From: Pseudahrensia sp963799325
GTDB lineage: Bacteria; Pseudomonadota; Alphaproteobacteria; Rhizobiales; Rhizobiaceae
Assembly (NCBI GenBank): GCA_963799325.1
Contig: CAWCWS010000002.1
Span: 682,001-746,000 of the forward strand
DNA length: 64,000 nt
Direction of reading: 5' to 3'
Part shown: positions 10,191 to 17,424 of the stretch, piece after piece
Numbering within the stretch: the stretch's first letter is position 1
Layout of the letters: each line of letters opens with the position of its first letter
Made by a program: the position numbers and the translations under genes
The notes under the pieces: model-generated
Seen by the model: the letters and a program-made list of their open reading frames with translations, nothing else
Database searches by the model: none
Told to the model about the DNA's origin: nothing

Positions 10191-11442
10191 CAGCAGCCAG
10201 ACTGTTCCGTTGGCGTGCCATAATGAGCAGGGCGATGCCGAACAGCACCGCCCCCATCCAGAAATACGCGCCCGGAAACGCGATAATCGCATCTGATCCG
10301 GTGGAAACGGCAAAAACCTGCGTAGCGACCACCGGCCCAATCACAAGTCCCACCGTATTGACGCTCGCCAACGTGCCCTGAAGCAATCCCTGTTCGTTGT
10401 CCGGCACGGTCTGCGACATGAGCGATTGCAGGGCAGGGCCAGCCGATCCCCACCCGAGAATATGGAACAGGATGCCCGGATAGAGCATCCAGCTTGCGGT
10501 CAGGAAGGGCAGGCCGATGAAGGCAATCATCGAAATCGCGTAGCCACCGATAACAACCCGCCATTCGCCGAATTTCGGCACGATGATCCGCACCAGATAA
10601 CCCTGCACGAACGCCGAACACAGGCCGACCCATGCCAGAGAATACCCGGCTTCCGCGACACCGAAATCGAACTGCGCCTCGGTCCACAGCACCCAGATGC
10701 CTTGGAGCCCTTGCTGCGCCAGACCGGCGGTAAGGTAGACGACCATCAGGCTTGTCAGAACCGGATAGCGGCTGACATAGCCGAATGCCTTGAACGGGTT
10801 GGCCTTTACCCAAGCAACCGGCTGGCGCTTTTCCGGTGGCAAAGATTCCGGTAGCACCAGCGCGCCGAATGTAACGGCCACGAACGACAGCCCCGCCGCG
10901 ACCCAGAACGGCAACCGAAGGTCGATTTCGCCCAGTGTGCCGCCCAGTAAGGGCCCCACCACGAAGCCGACGCCGAAAGCCGCGCCGATCAATCCGAAAG
11001 CAGCCGCCCGTTTTTCGCGCGGTGTCACGTCCGCGATATAGGCGTTGGCGGTCGATATGGTCGCGCCGAGCGCGCCGGCAAAAAGGCGTCCGACGACGAT
11101 GAGCCAGAGCGACGGTGCCAATGCGAGCAGGATGTAGTTCAGCCCCAGTCCGGTGAGGGAAACCAGCAGGATCGGCCGCCTGCCAAACCGGTCCGACAGC
11201 ATCCCCATGAGCGGCGAGACGAAGAACTGCACAAGCGCGTAGCCGGACATCAGCAAGCCATAGATAACGGCGGCCTCGCCGACTTCCTTGCCCGTCAGGT
11301 CCTTCACGAGCTGCGGCAGGATCGGCCATGTCAGGCCGATACCGAGCATGTCAATCACCACCACGGCGATGATGAAGGAAAGTGCGGCTTTTCTTGGCGT
11401 CTTTGGGCGGGCGGGTTTGAGGGCCGCCTCGTTCGCGCTCAC
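10180..11442 (-). CDS. TetA-like MFS efflux transporter
   Basis: A ~420-aa major facilitator protein with twelve predicted hydrophobic segments. The MFS signature between helices 2 and 3 is clear (GMLSDRFGRRP), and the helix-5 motif C region (GLIGAAFGVGFVVGPLLGG) marks it as a drug/H+ antiporter of the TCR/Tet group. The start is a GTG at 11442 that overlaps the gpt stop codon (GTGA), so it is translationally coupled to gpt. The exported compound cannot be told; a purine or antimicrobial is possible. Confidence 0.85.
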   Translation of the reverse strand: MSANEAALKPARPKTPRKAALSFIIAVVVIDMLGIGLTWPILPQLVKDLTGKEVGEAAVIYGLLMSGYALVQFFVSPLMGMLSDRFGRRPILLVSLTGLGLNYILLALAPSLWLIVVGRLFAGALGATISTANAYIADVTPREKRAAAFGLIGAAFGVGFVVGPLLGGTLGEIDLRLPFWVAAGLSFVAVTFGALVLPESLPPEKRQPVAWVKANPFKAFGYVSRYPVLTSLMVVYLTAGLAQQGLQGIWVLWTEAQFDFGVAEAGYSLAWVGLCSAFVQGYLVRIIVPKFGEWRVVIGGYAISMIAFIGLPFLTASWMLYPGILFHILGWGSAGPALQSLMSQTVPDNEQGLLQGTLASVNTVGLVIGPVVATQVFAVSTGSDAIIAFPGAYFWMGAVLFGIALLIMARQRNSLAAASD

Positions 11443-11948
11443 CCGTCGGCCAGACCGGAAATCGGGGCCACGTAGCTCATCTCCATGTCCCACGGAAAAT
11501 AGATCCACGTATCCTGGCTCACTTCCGTGACGAACGTGTCGGCCATCGGCACGCCGGTGGGCTTGGCGTAGACAGTGGCGATGTGAGCGTTGGGAAGCAT
11601 TTCGCGCACTTTCCGCGCCGTCGCGCCGGTGTCGGTCAGATCGTCGATGACGAGAACGCCGCGACCGCCATCCTCGCCGACCATGCTGGAATCGATGCCC
11701 TTGATGACGTCGAGCTGCCCCTGATCCTTGTATTCGTGATAGGACGCGATGCAGACGGTCTCGATGGTGCGGATGCCCAGTTCGCGGGCAATGATGGCGG
11801 CGGGAACCAACCCGCCACGGGTGATCGCCACGATGGCAGTCCACTTCATGTCGCCCTTGCCGGGCCCGGCCAACCGCCATGCGAGCGCCTTGCAGTCTCG
11901 GTGAAACTGGTCCCACGAGACGGGAAAGGCTTTGGGTTTTTCGGACAT
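11439..11948 (-). CDS. gpt: Xanthine (xanthine-guanine) phosphoribosyltransferase
   Basis: A 169-aa type I phosphoribosyltransferase that salvages xanthine/guanine to XMP/GMP with PRPP. The PRPP-binding signature VLVIDDLTDTGAT lies near residue 97, and the RGGLVPA loop near residue 44 is typical. The ATG at 11948 fits the family N-terminus; longer upstream reading is out of register with it. It is followed with a 4-bp overlap by the MFS gene and preceded by the cinA-like gene 58 bp away, suggesting a small operon. Confidence 0.88.
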   Translation of the reverse strand: MSEKPKAFPVSWDQFHRDCKALAWRLAGPGKGDMKWTAIVAITRGGLVPAAIIARELGIRTIETVCIASYHEYKDQGQLDVIKGIDSSMVGEDGGRGVLVIDDLTDTGATARKVREMLPNAHIATVYAKPTGVPMADTFVTEVSQDTWIYFPWDMEMSYVAPISGLADG

Positions 11949-12006
11949 GGGTGCGACCTGAGCGTGACGGGGCTGGCGGTCGCGGCTGTGTGCCCTATCC
12001 GGCCCC

Positions 12007-12750
12007 TTACGACAAGCCTGCCGACAAGTCTGCAACCATCGTGGTGATGTCGGAATAAGCGGCGTCCACCGCTCCCGCATCCCGCCCGCGCACGACGATT
12101 TGGGTCGTGTGATTGCCGTCCTCGAAGCGGGGATAGGAGCCAAGCATCGTGGCCGGATGCTTGTTCTGCAAATCGCCCAGCGGACCGCCGACAACCCCTT
12201 CGCCGAGCGGTGTATCTATAGCCTTTGAGATGATCTTCGTCCCGCCCTCGAGCGTCGGCGCAATCGCATCCATCATCGCCTGCATGATTTTTGGCACGCC
12301 GGCCATCGTGAACACGTTTCCGGTGCGGATGCCGGGCGCTTTGGAGACCTTGTTTTCGATCAGTTCGGCCCCTTGCGGCGTGCGGGCCATCCGTTTGCGG
12401 GCTTCCGTGAATTCCATTCCACGCGCTTCGTAATGCGCTGCCATCTCCTTCATGGCGACGGGATGATACGTGCAGGGAAGGCCGAATGCGGCAGCGACCG
12501 ATTCTGCCGTGATATCATCGTGCGTCGGGCCGATACCGCCGGTTGTGAAGACATAAGTATAGCGATGGCGCAGCGTGTTGACCGCTTCGACGATGGCCTC
12601 CTGTTCGTCCGCCACGATCCGCACTTCCTTCAGATCGATGCCCAGATTGGTCAGATACTCCGCAACAAAACCAATATTGATATCCTTTGTGCGCCCGGAC
12701 AGGATTTCATCGCCAATCACGATCATTCCGGCCGTAACTATCGCGTCCAT
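12007..12750 (-). CDS. CinA N-terminal / molybdopterin-binding domain protein
   Basis: A 247-aa MoaB/MogA-fold protein of the CinA N-terminal (COG1058) group, without the C-terminal nicotinamide-mononucleotide deamidase domain. Diagnostic segments: GDEILSGRTKDIN near residue 13, and FTTGGIGPTHDD near residue 68, the phosphate-binding loop of molybdopterin-binding folds. The family's function is unsettled (nucleotide pyrophosphatase activity is known for some CinA proteins). The ATG at 12750 lies back-to-back with the host tRNA-Leu promoter, only 42 bp from the tRNA's first base. Confidence 0.82.
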   Translation of the reverse strand: MDAIVTAGMIVIGDEILSGRTKDINIGFVAEYLTNLGIDLKEVRIVADEQEAIVEAVNTLRHRYTYVFTTGGIGPTHDDITAESVAAAFGLPCTYHPVAMKEMAAHYEARGMEFTEARKRMARTPQGAELIENKVSKAPGIRTGNVFTMAGVPKIMQAMMDAIAPTLEGGTKIISKAIDTPLGEGVVGGPLGDLQNKHPATMLGSYPRFEDGNHTTQIVVRGRDAGAVDAAYSDITTMVADLSAGLS

Positions 12751-12752
12751 GC

Positions 12753-12781
12753 TTGCCGCTCCCTGTTGATGCGCGCTACAT
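12753..12781 (+). promoter_or_regulatory. Promoter of the host tRNA-Leu(UAA)
   Basis: TTGCCG at 12753-12758, a 17-bp spacer and CTACAT at 12776-12781 form a good sigma-70-type promoter. It would start transcription a few bases before the tRNA 5' end at 12792. It now drives only the 5' half of the split tRNA gene. Confidence 0.65.
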
Positions 12782-12791
12782 GCCCGCCGAC

Positions 12792-12830
12792 GCCCCCTTG
12801 GCGAAATTGGTATACGCAGCGGACTTAAAA
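12792..12830 (+). tRNA. 5' half of host tRNA-Leu(UAA), split by the element
   Basis: GCCCCCT (acceptor 5' strand), a D arm (GCGAAATTGGTATACGC) and the anticodon stem's 5' strand ending GCGGA-CTTAAAA are all present. The next base leaves tRNA sequence (ACCCTTTTG). The matching 3' half (TCCG...AGGGGGC-ACCA) is 43.5 kb away at 56290-56344. Joined at the shared CTTAAAA, the halves form a perfect cloverleaf with a 7/7 acceptor stem. The gene is therefore interrupted in its anticodon loop and this half alone cannot function. Confidence 0.92.
12824..12830. repeat. attL core CTTAAAA
   Basis: Seven bases identical to 56290-56296; they are the whole anticodon loop of the host tRNA-Leu. Flanking bases differ on the element side (ACCC here, CGCT at the other end). 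Seven bp is a usual overlap length for tyrosine recombinases that use anticodon loops, where the anticodon-stem strands form the inverted core sites. Confidence 0.85.
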
Positions 12831-12838
12831 ACCCTTTT

Positions 12839-12862
12839 GTTTGGATCTGCCAAACTTTTTTC
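12839..12862 (+). terminator. Intrinsic terminator just inside the left end
   Basis: GTTTGG - ATCTG - CCAAAC followed by seven T residues (12856-12862). It lies 9 bp inside the element and reads in the direction of the host tRNA promoter. It would stop the truncated tRNA transcript before the element's own tRNA-Leu at 13023. Confidence 0.7.
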
Positions 12863-13022
12863 GTAGAGTCAGGTTGGTTACGAAAACAACGAGTTAGAGG
12901 AAGGGAGAGAATCAAAGCAAGAGGAGCAAACGGAAACTAGGGGCCACATAGGAGCCACACCATTGGTGCGCGATCGAGCAACCTCTGGCGCGCCTCCGCA
13001 CTCTGTGGCACGACCTAGACAT

Positions 13023-13323
13023 GCGGACGTGGCGAAATCGGTAGACGCAACAGACTTTGATTTGGAGTGCCTCCGGAGAAATCCGGGGAGTAGAACTGCT
13101 CAAATTCGGGGAACGCTCTGGTGGTAAATCACCGTGCCAATCCCGAGCCAAGCCCGAACTACTCGGGAAGGTGTAGAGACTAGACGGGCAGCACCTACGG
13201 CGAAAGCTAGGGTGAAGGGATAGTCCAGACCACGAACGTCGAAAGGCGGCGGCGAAAGTCGAAGTGGTACGAAAATCTGTTTTCCGAATGGGAGTGCGGG
13301 TTCGAGTCCCGCCGTCCGCACCA
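13023..13323 (+). tRNA. Element-borne tRNA-Leu(UAA) with a group I intron
   Basis: Exon 1 is 13023-13057 and exon 2 is 13272-13323, with CCA encoded. Spliced, it has a 7/7 acceptor stem (GCGGACG/CGTCCGC), a Leu-type D arm, anticodon stem CAGA/TCTG around loop CTTAAAA (anticodon UAA), a long variable arm, T arm GCGGG-TTCGAGT-CCCGC and discriminator A73, all expected of tRNA-Leu. It differs through most of its length from the split host copy, so it is not a duplicate of it. It reads UUA (and UUG) codons. I infer it replaces the host tRNA that the element destroys. Confidence 0.93.
13058..13271 (+). ncRNA. Group I self-splicing intron (214 nt) in the anticodon loop
   Basis: Inserted between U34 and A35, the position used by cyanobacterial tRNA-Leu(UAA) introns. 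The 5' exon end ACUU pairs with GAGU (13065-13068) to give P1 with the required U-G at the splice site. The core motifs are present: Q-like CGAGCCAAG, R element GGTGTAGAGACTAGACGG, S element GATAGTCC (GACTA/TAGTC make P7), and the intron ends in G at 13271. The core resembles the Azoarcus tRNA-Ile intron (subgroup IC3) as I remember it. It has no room for a homing endonuclease. Confidence 0.92.
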
Positions 13324-13326
13324 TGC

Positions 13327-13406
13327 TTCCCGAGGATCACGCTCGCTTATGGAGCGCCGCCCACCGAAGCCGAAGGTCACAGCTTCGAATCCAGTCGGGT
13401 ACACCA
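13327..13406 (+). pseudogene. Degenerate tRNA-Arg-like gene
   Basis: Three bases after the tRNA-Leu CCA, a sequence with an acceptor stem (TTCCCGA/TCGGGTA, 6 of 7 pairs), a GCTC...GAGC D-arm-like stem, GGTCACAGCTTCGAATCC and an ACACCA end resembles tRNA-Arg. The anticodon and T stems do not pair properly (the T stem has two mismatches), so it is probably a decayed or non-functional tRNA. Confidence 0.4.
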
Positions 13407-13792
13407 GTTCTCTAAATAATCTAACGACTTACTCCCTGCCCTGAATGAAGTCGTGCCCTATTGGAACGTGACTCACTCCTTGTGGGGATCGATATGGGGC
13501 GTATCGGTTGCTATGTTTGCGCCGTTCAGGCTGCTGCTACAAGCGCGAGTCCGGCATGGCCCGCCAGATGGTGATCGAACCGCTGGCGGTAGCAGCTCAG
13601 TCCCGCGCGCTTGGTCGCGCCGCGACAAAAGGTATTGCAGAAGGCGGGCCTTTCGAGTCGAGATTGCAAAGTATCCCTTCGCCGTAGCGCTATGATATTT
13701 CCGGCAAAATTGCCGTGTGCCATGAGCTGCATAACTGAGTACCTAGAGAGTATTGGCTCGCAACTCCATTAACGGCTGGAACGGAAGACCAA
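13407..13792. other. Gene-poor segment after the element tRNA
   Basis: About 385 bp with short open frames on both strands, none with a recognisable family or convincing ribosome site. A 14-bp hairpin (CGGCAA-AA-TTGCCG) lies near 13694-13707. Possibly the remains of a disrupted gene; I see nothing else to report. Confidence 0.4.
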
Positions 13793-14695
13793 CTAAAGCC
13801 CTGCGGCAATGTCTTTTAGAGTTTCTCTTAGCCATTCATTCGCGGGGTGCACGCTGAGACAACGGTGCCATAGAAGAGAAAGAGCGCTTGGTCGAATGGG
13901 CACAGGAACCGGCTGGGTGAAAAGTTGGGTCGAATATGGCGAATGGCTTATGGCTCGGCGTACGACCGTAACAATTAGATCGCTTGCGACTAGGACGGGT
14001 GCGATACCTGCGAACTGATTGACAGTCATGACAACCCTGCGCGAGAGACCGCGCTCCGCAAGGAGACGATCAATAAAGCCGGTTGGTTCGCCCGAGAGGC
14101 TGACCAGCAAGTGCGAAGCTTCGAGGAAGCGCTCAAGTGTCATTGGCTTTTTGGCTAGAGCATGGCCGTGTCGCATTGCCACCACGTAGTCGTCGCGGAC
14201 GAGCGGCAGACGTTCAAGTCTTGGTGGTGGGTCGGGGAACAGACCGATCGCAAAATCAATACGGCCGAGGTCGAGAAGCTCAGGCGCATTCACGTTCCAG
14301 TTCGGCAGCACGCGGATGTCGATCTGAGGCGCGTTGCGCAGCGCGGCTGCCAGACCAGGCAAGAGGAGGGCCGCTGCGTGGTCAGCCATTGCGAGTGAGA
14401 AGGTCCGGCGGCTGACGGCCGGGTCGAAGCTCACCGGATCGAACGCCTCCCGAAGCCGCGCGAGCGCATCTGTCAGCGCCGGCGCAAGTTGCGTCGCGCG
14501 CGGCGTCGGACGCATGCCGTCGGGCGAGCGTACAAAAAGCTCGTCCTTCGTCGCGTGCCGAAGACGCTTGAGCGCGTTGGAGACCGCCGGTTGCGACATG
14601 GCAAGCCGATGGGCCGCCTTGGTGGTCGAGCGCAACTCCAGCACCGCTTCGAAGACTTCCAGCGCACGAAGATCAATACCGAGTAGGTTATTCAT
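13793..14695 (-). CDS. LysR-family transcriptional regulator
   Basis: A 300-aa LysR regulator of the NodD/PnbR-like branch. The winged helix-turn-helix is at residues ~5-65 (AVLELRSTTKAAHRLAMSQP, then SNALKRLR), followed by a substrate-binding domain. The ATG at 14695 gives the usual N-terminus. It is divergent from the SMP-30/quinone reductase/SnoaL genes, the classic LysR arrangement, so it probably controls them in response to an aromatic or lactone ligand. Confidence 0.85.
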   Translation of the reverse strand: MNNLLGIDLRALEVFEAVLELRSTTKAAHRLAMSQPAVSNALKRLRHATKDELFVRSPDGMRPTPRATQLAPALTDALARLREAFDPVSFDPAVSRRTFSLAMADHAAALLLPGLAAALRNAPQIDIRVLPNWNVNAPELLDLGRIDFAIGLFPDPPPRLERLPLVRDDYVVAMRHGHALAKKPMTLERFLEASHLLVSLSGEPTGFIDRLLAERGLSRRVVMTVNQFAGIAPVLVASDLIVTVVRRAISHSPYSTQLFTQPVPVPIRPSALSLLWHRCLSVHPANEWLRETLKDIAAGL

Positions 14696-14868
14696 GAAAC
14701 TGATTTCCGTTTTCCGATCATTTGATTGGACTATTCCATCGCGCAGGCTCATCTGTTTGTCCAACGAAACCGACAGGAGCTCATCATGACAAACAAGCAG
14801 GCGACACAGACGCAGTGATGCTCTCTGTCATTATGCGCGCTGCGACATAACGTGAACGCAGAGACGCG

Positions 14869-15060
14869 TTAGACGTCTTTCGCTTAGAGACCATTGCCTG
14901 CCCGGTTCCTGGGACCGACGAGGTTATGATCAAGATTGACACATCCGGGGTGAACTCGTCGGATGAAGCCTACCGTTTGGGAGCGTGAGTGTAGCGGGGC
15001 CTGGCCAAGCTCGTCGAAGCCGGCGACGCGATCGGTAACGTCGTCCTAAAAATCCGCTGA
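14869..15060 (+). pseudogene. Remnant of a zinc-type alcohol dehydrogenase/quinone oxidoreductase (MDR)
   Basis: One plus-strand frame reads LETIACPVPGTDEVMIKI then DTSGVNSSDEAYRLGA, the N-terminus of a medium-chain dehydrogenase. Two stops follow, then LAKLVEAGDAIGNVVLKIR, the typical MDR C-terminus, and a TGA. The ~250 central residues are gone. An internal deletion has removed the gene, leaving its ends in the LysR intergenic region. Confidence 0.65.
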
Positions 15061-15105
15061 ATCCCCGAATGCCTTTTGCAGATTGTTTTCGTCAGGAGAT
15101 TGACC

Positions 15106-16089
15106 ATGAGATCCACATTACTTGCTTCTACCGTTGCGATTATTGTCGGTTTCGCCGCGTCTGCCCAAGCGGCGCCGGGTGATATATTCGAAGTCGGCGT
15201 CCAGCCTGAAAAGCTTTGGAGCGCCGGGCGCTTTACAGAAGCGGTCGATGTCGCGCCTGACGGGACCGTCTACTTCTCGGACATGTCGGTCGCTGAAAGT
15301 CAGGTACCTCCACAAACCCTGCGCTTCGACCCGCGCAAACGCCGGGTCATTGTCGCGATTACCAACAATGGCAATAGCAATGGCCAGGAGTTCGATTCCT
15401 CGGGTAATCTGTGGAGCGTTCAGATGAACTATCGAGGGACCCGCGACGTAACCGTAACCACGCCAGATGGACAGCGCGAGGTAATTGCTAGCGGCTATGA
15501 AGGCCGACCGTTCAACGCTCTTAACGACTTGGTGTTCGACGCGCAGGGCATTGCCTGGGTCACGGATGTCCGCAACCTCGGCAGCGAAACCATCGAGCAG
15601 CCTTACAATGCCGTCTATCGCATTAATCGAGAGGGCAATGTGGCCCTGGCTGTTGCAGATATGCGATCCCCGAACGGTATCGCCATTTCACCCGACGGAA
15701 CGACTCTCTATGTCGCCGAACACCCCTACCGCTCGAAGAACCTGCTCGACGGCGATCTCACGATGCTGCCGATGTCGATTCGCGCCTACGACATCACGAA
15801 TGAGGGCCAAGCCATTCACGGACGCGTCTTCATCGATTTCGGCATGCAGGAGGGCGTGGACGGGATGACCGTCGATGCGAACGGCAACCTTGTCACGGCC
15901 TTCCGCGACGATAGCCGCCGCGGCATTCGCGTTTTCTCGCCTCAAGGCGAGGAGATCGATTTCCTCCCGCTGCCCGAGAAACCGACCAACGTCGCCTTCG
16001 GTAGGGGGAGTGAGCGCGACATCCTCTACATCACCGCGGGCAAAAGCCTCTATCGCGTGCCCACGAATAGCCAGGGCTTGTCGCGCTAA
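15106..16089 (+). CDS. Exported SMP-30/gluconolactonase-like beta-propeller protein
   Basis: A 327-aa protein with a Sec signal peptide (MRSTLLASTVAIIVGF...AQAA) and a six-bladed propeller of the SMP-30/lactonase family. Repeated blade motifs are visible: DVAPDGTVYFSD, DLVFDAQGIAWVTD, GIAISPDGTTLYVAE, GMTVDANGNL. Family members hydrolyse lactones with a divalent metal. Starting at 15106 (AGGAGA ribosome site) places the signal peptide first. It heads a three-gene run with a quinone reductase and a SnoaL-like protein. Confidence 0.82.
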   Translation: MRSTLLASTVAIIVGFAASAQAAPGDIFEVGVQPEKLWSAGRFTEAVDVAPDGTVYFSDMSVAESQVPPQTLRFDPRKRRVIVAITNNGNSNGQEFDSSGNLWSVQMNYRGTRDVTVTTPDGQREVIASGYEGRPFNALNDLVFDAQGIAWVTDVRNLGSETIEQPYNAVYRINREGNVALAVADMRSPNGIAISPDGTTLYVAEHPYRSKNLLDGDLTMLPMSIRAYDITNEGQAIHGRVFIDFGMQEGVDGMTVDANGNLVTAFRDDSRRGIRVFSPQGEEIDFLPLPEKPTNVAFGRGSERDILYITAGKSLYRVPTNSQGLSR

Positions 16090-16115
16090 TTGCAAGAGAG
16101 CGGAGGAGTTTTCTG

Positions 16116-16850
16116 ATGAACGTGTTGATTGTCTACGCCCATCCCGACCCGCATTCGTTTAACGCGGCCTTGCGTGATACCGGCGCCAGGGAACTCACTC
16201 TGCTCGGCCACACTGTCGAAGTCAGTGATCTTTACGCGATGAATTTTAAGCCGGTCGCCGGACCCGGCGATTTCCCGAATGGGCTACGACACAATGATCA
16301 CTTCCGGCTACAGGATGAGCAAGTGGGCGCCGGCGGCGACTTCGCACCCGACATCCTGGCCGAGCAGGCGAAGCTGGAACGAGCCGATGGTCTGATCCTG
16401 CAGTTCCCGATCTGGTGGTTTTCGATGCCCGCCATTCTGCGCGGCTGGGTCGACCGGGTGATGACCATGGGCTGGGCCTATGGCGGCTCGCACGGAATCT
16501 ACGATCGGGCAGGCCTTAAGGGGCGCCGTGCGATGTTGAGCGTGACAACCGGTGGACCGGAAACGATGTGGACCGACACGGGAATCAACGGGCGTATGGA
16601 AGACATTCTCTACCCAATCAATCACGGCATCCTCGCGTTTCTCGGGTTCGAGGTATTGCCGTCATTCGTCGCCTGGCAACCCGCGCGGGTCACGGACGAA
16701 CAGCGAAATGCCTATTTCAATTCCTACGCAGACTGTCTTTCACGGTTCTTCGACGTGGCACCAATCCCCTATCCGACCGTCGATATGTACGACGCAAATT
16801 GGCGGCTCAAGCCGCACTACTTGGCACAGGCTGAAGCAGGCAACCTCTGA
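16116..16850 (+). CDS. NAD(P)H:quinone oxidoreductase, flavodoxin-like fold
   Basis: A 244-aa FMN/FAD-binding protein of the NQO1/KefF/MdaB-like family. It starts MNVLIVYAHPDPHSFNAAL, the phosphate-binding strand-loop, and has the LQFPIWWFSMPAILRGWVDRV segment and GRRAMLSVTTGG loop diagnostic of this fold. It reduces quinones or similar electrophiles by two electrons. It lies 26 bp after the lactonase-like gene, so the two are probably co-transcribed. Confidence 0.85.
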   Translation: MNVLIVYAHPDPHSFNAALRDTGARELTLLGHTVEVSDLYAMNFKPVAGPGDFPNGLRHNDHFRLQDEQVGAGGDFAPDILAEQAKLERADGLILQFPIWWFSMPAILRGWVDRVMTMGWAYGGSHGIYDRAGLKGRRAMLSVTTGGPETMWTDTGINGRMEDILYPINHGILAFLGFEVLPSFVAWQPARVTDEQRNAYFNSYADCLSRFFDVAPIPYPTVDMYDANWRLKPHYLAQAEAGNL

Positions 16851-16887
16851 CCTGACAGCAGATGTAGCTCAACAACGGAGAGACACA

Positions 16888-17280
16888 ATGAAGAATATCA
16901 TCCCAAAAGGCGAAGAACTTTTCACCGCACTTCGAGGCGGCGACGTTGACGCCCTTCACCGCCTGCTCATTCCAGACTTTCGTGGAGAACTAACCGCTGG
17001 TCTGCCACACGGATTTGGGCGCGTCTATGAAGGCCTTGATTCTATGATTAATGACGGCTGGGGCGCAGTTGGCGAGTATTTCGAAATGGTGCCCGAGATC
17101 GAGGAACTGTACGACGGTGGCGATGTTCTGATCGCTCGAGGCCACTATGTCGGCAAGGCCAAACCGACCGGTAAGTCGGTTAGAGCCGCATTCGCACACT
17201 TCTGGGCCTTTGATGGCGAGCAATTCACCGGAGTCTATCAGGTGACCGACAGTGCTACTTGGGAGCAGGGGCTGAGTTAG
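16888..17280 (+). CDS. SnoaL/NTF2-like small protein
   Basis: A 130-aa protein with the cone-shaped alpha+beta barrel pattern of SnoaL-like/ketosteroid-isomerase relatives (LFTALRGGDVDALHRLL...VYEGLDSMINDGW...HFWAFDGEQFTGVYQVTD). Members act as isomerases, hydrolases or ligand binders; no catalytic assignment is possible. It follows the quinone reductase by 37 bp with a GGAG ribosome site and ends the cargo operon. Confidence 0.72.
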   Translation: MKNIIPKGEELFTALRGGDVDALHRLLIPDFRGELTAGLPHGFGRVYEGLDSMINDGWGAVGEYFEMVPEIEELYDGGDVLIARGHYVGKAKPTGKSVRAAFAHFWAFDGEQFTGVYQVTDSATWEQGLS

Positions 17281-17424
17281 ATTTCCGATTTGTCAGTTCT
17301 GGAAAGCAGCAAGGCCGATAAACCAAATAGTGCTGGTACATACAAATCTTGTGCGCACCTCTCGCTAAACAAATCAGCTCCGCTGCAATCCGAATTGAAT
17401 TTGGGCTAAGCCAGATAGATTACG

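Noticed and set aside
12912..13340. Minus-strand open frames over the element tRNA-Leu (start ...GGTRTRTP)
   Set aside because: They are antisense of the tRNA and intron; such spurious peptides are a known artefact of tRNA genes.
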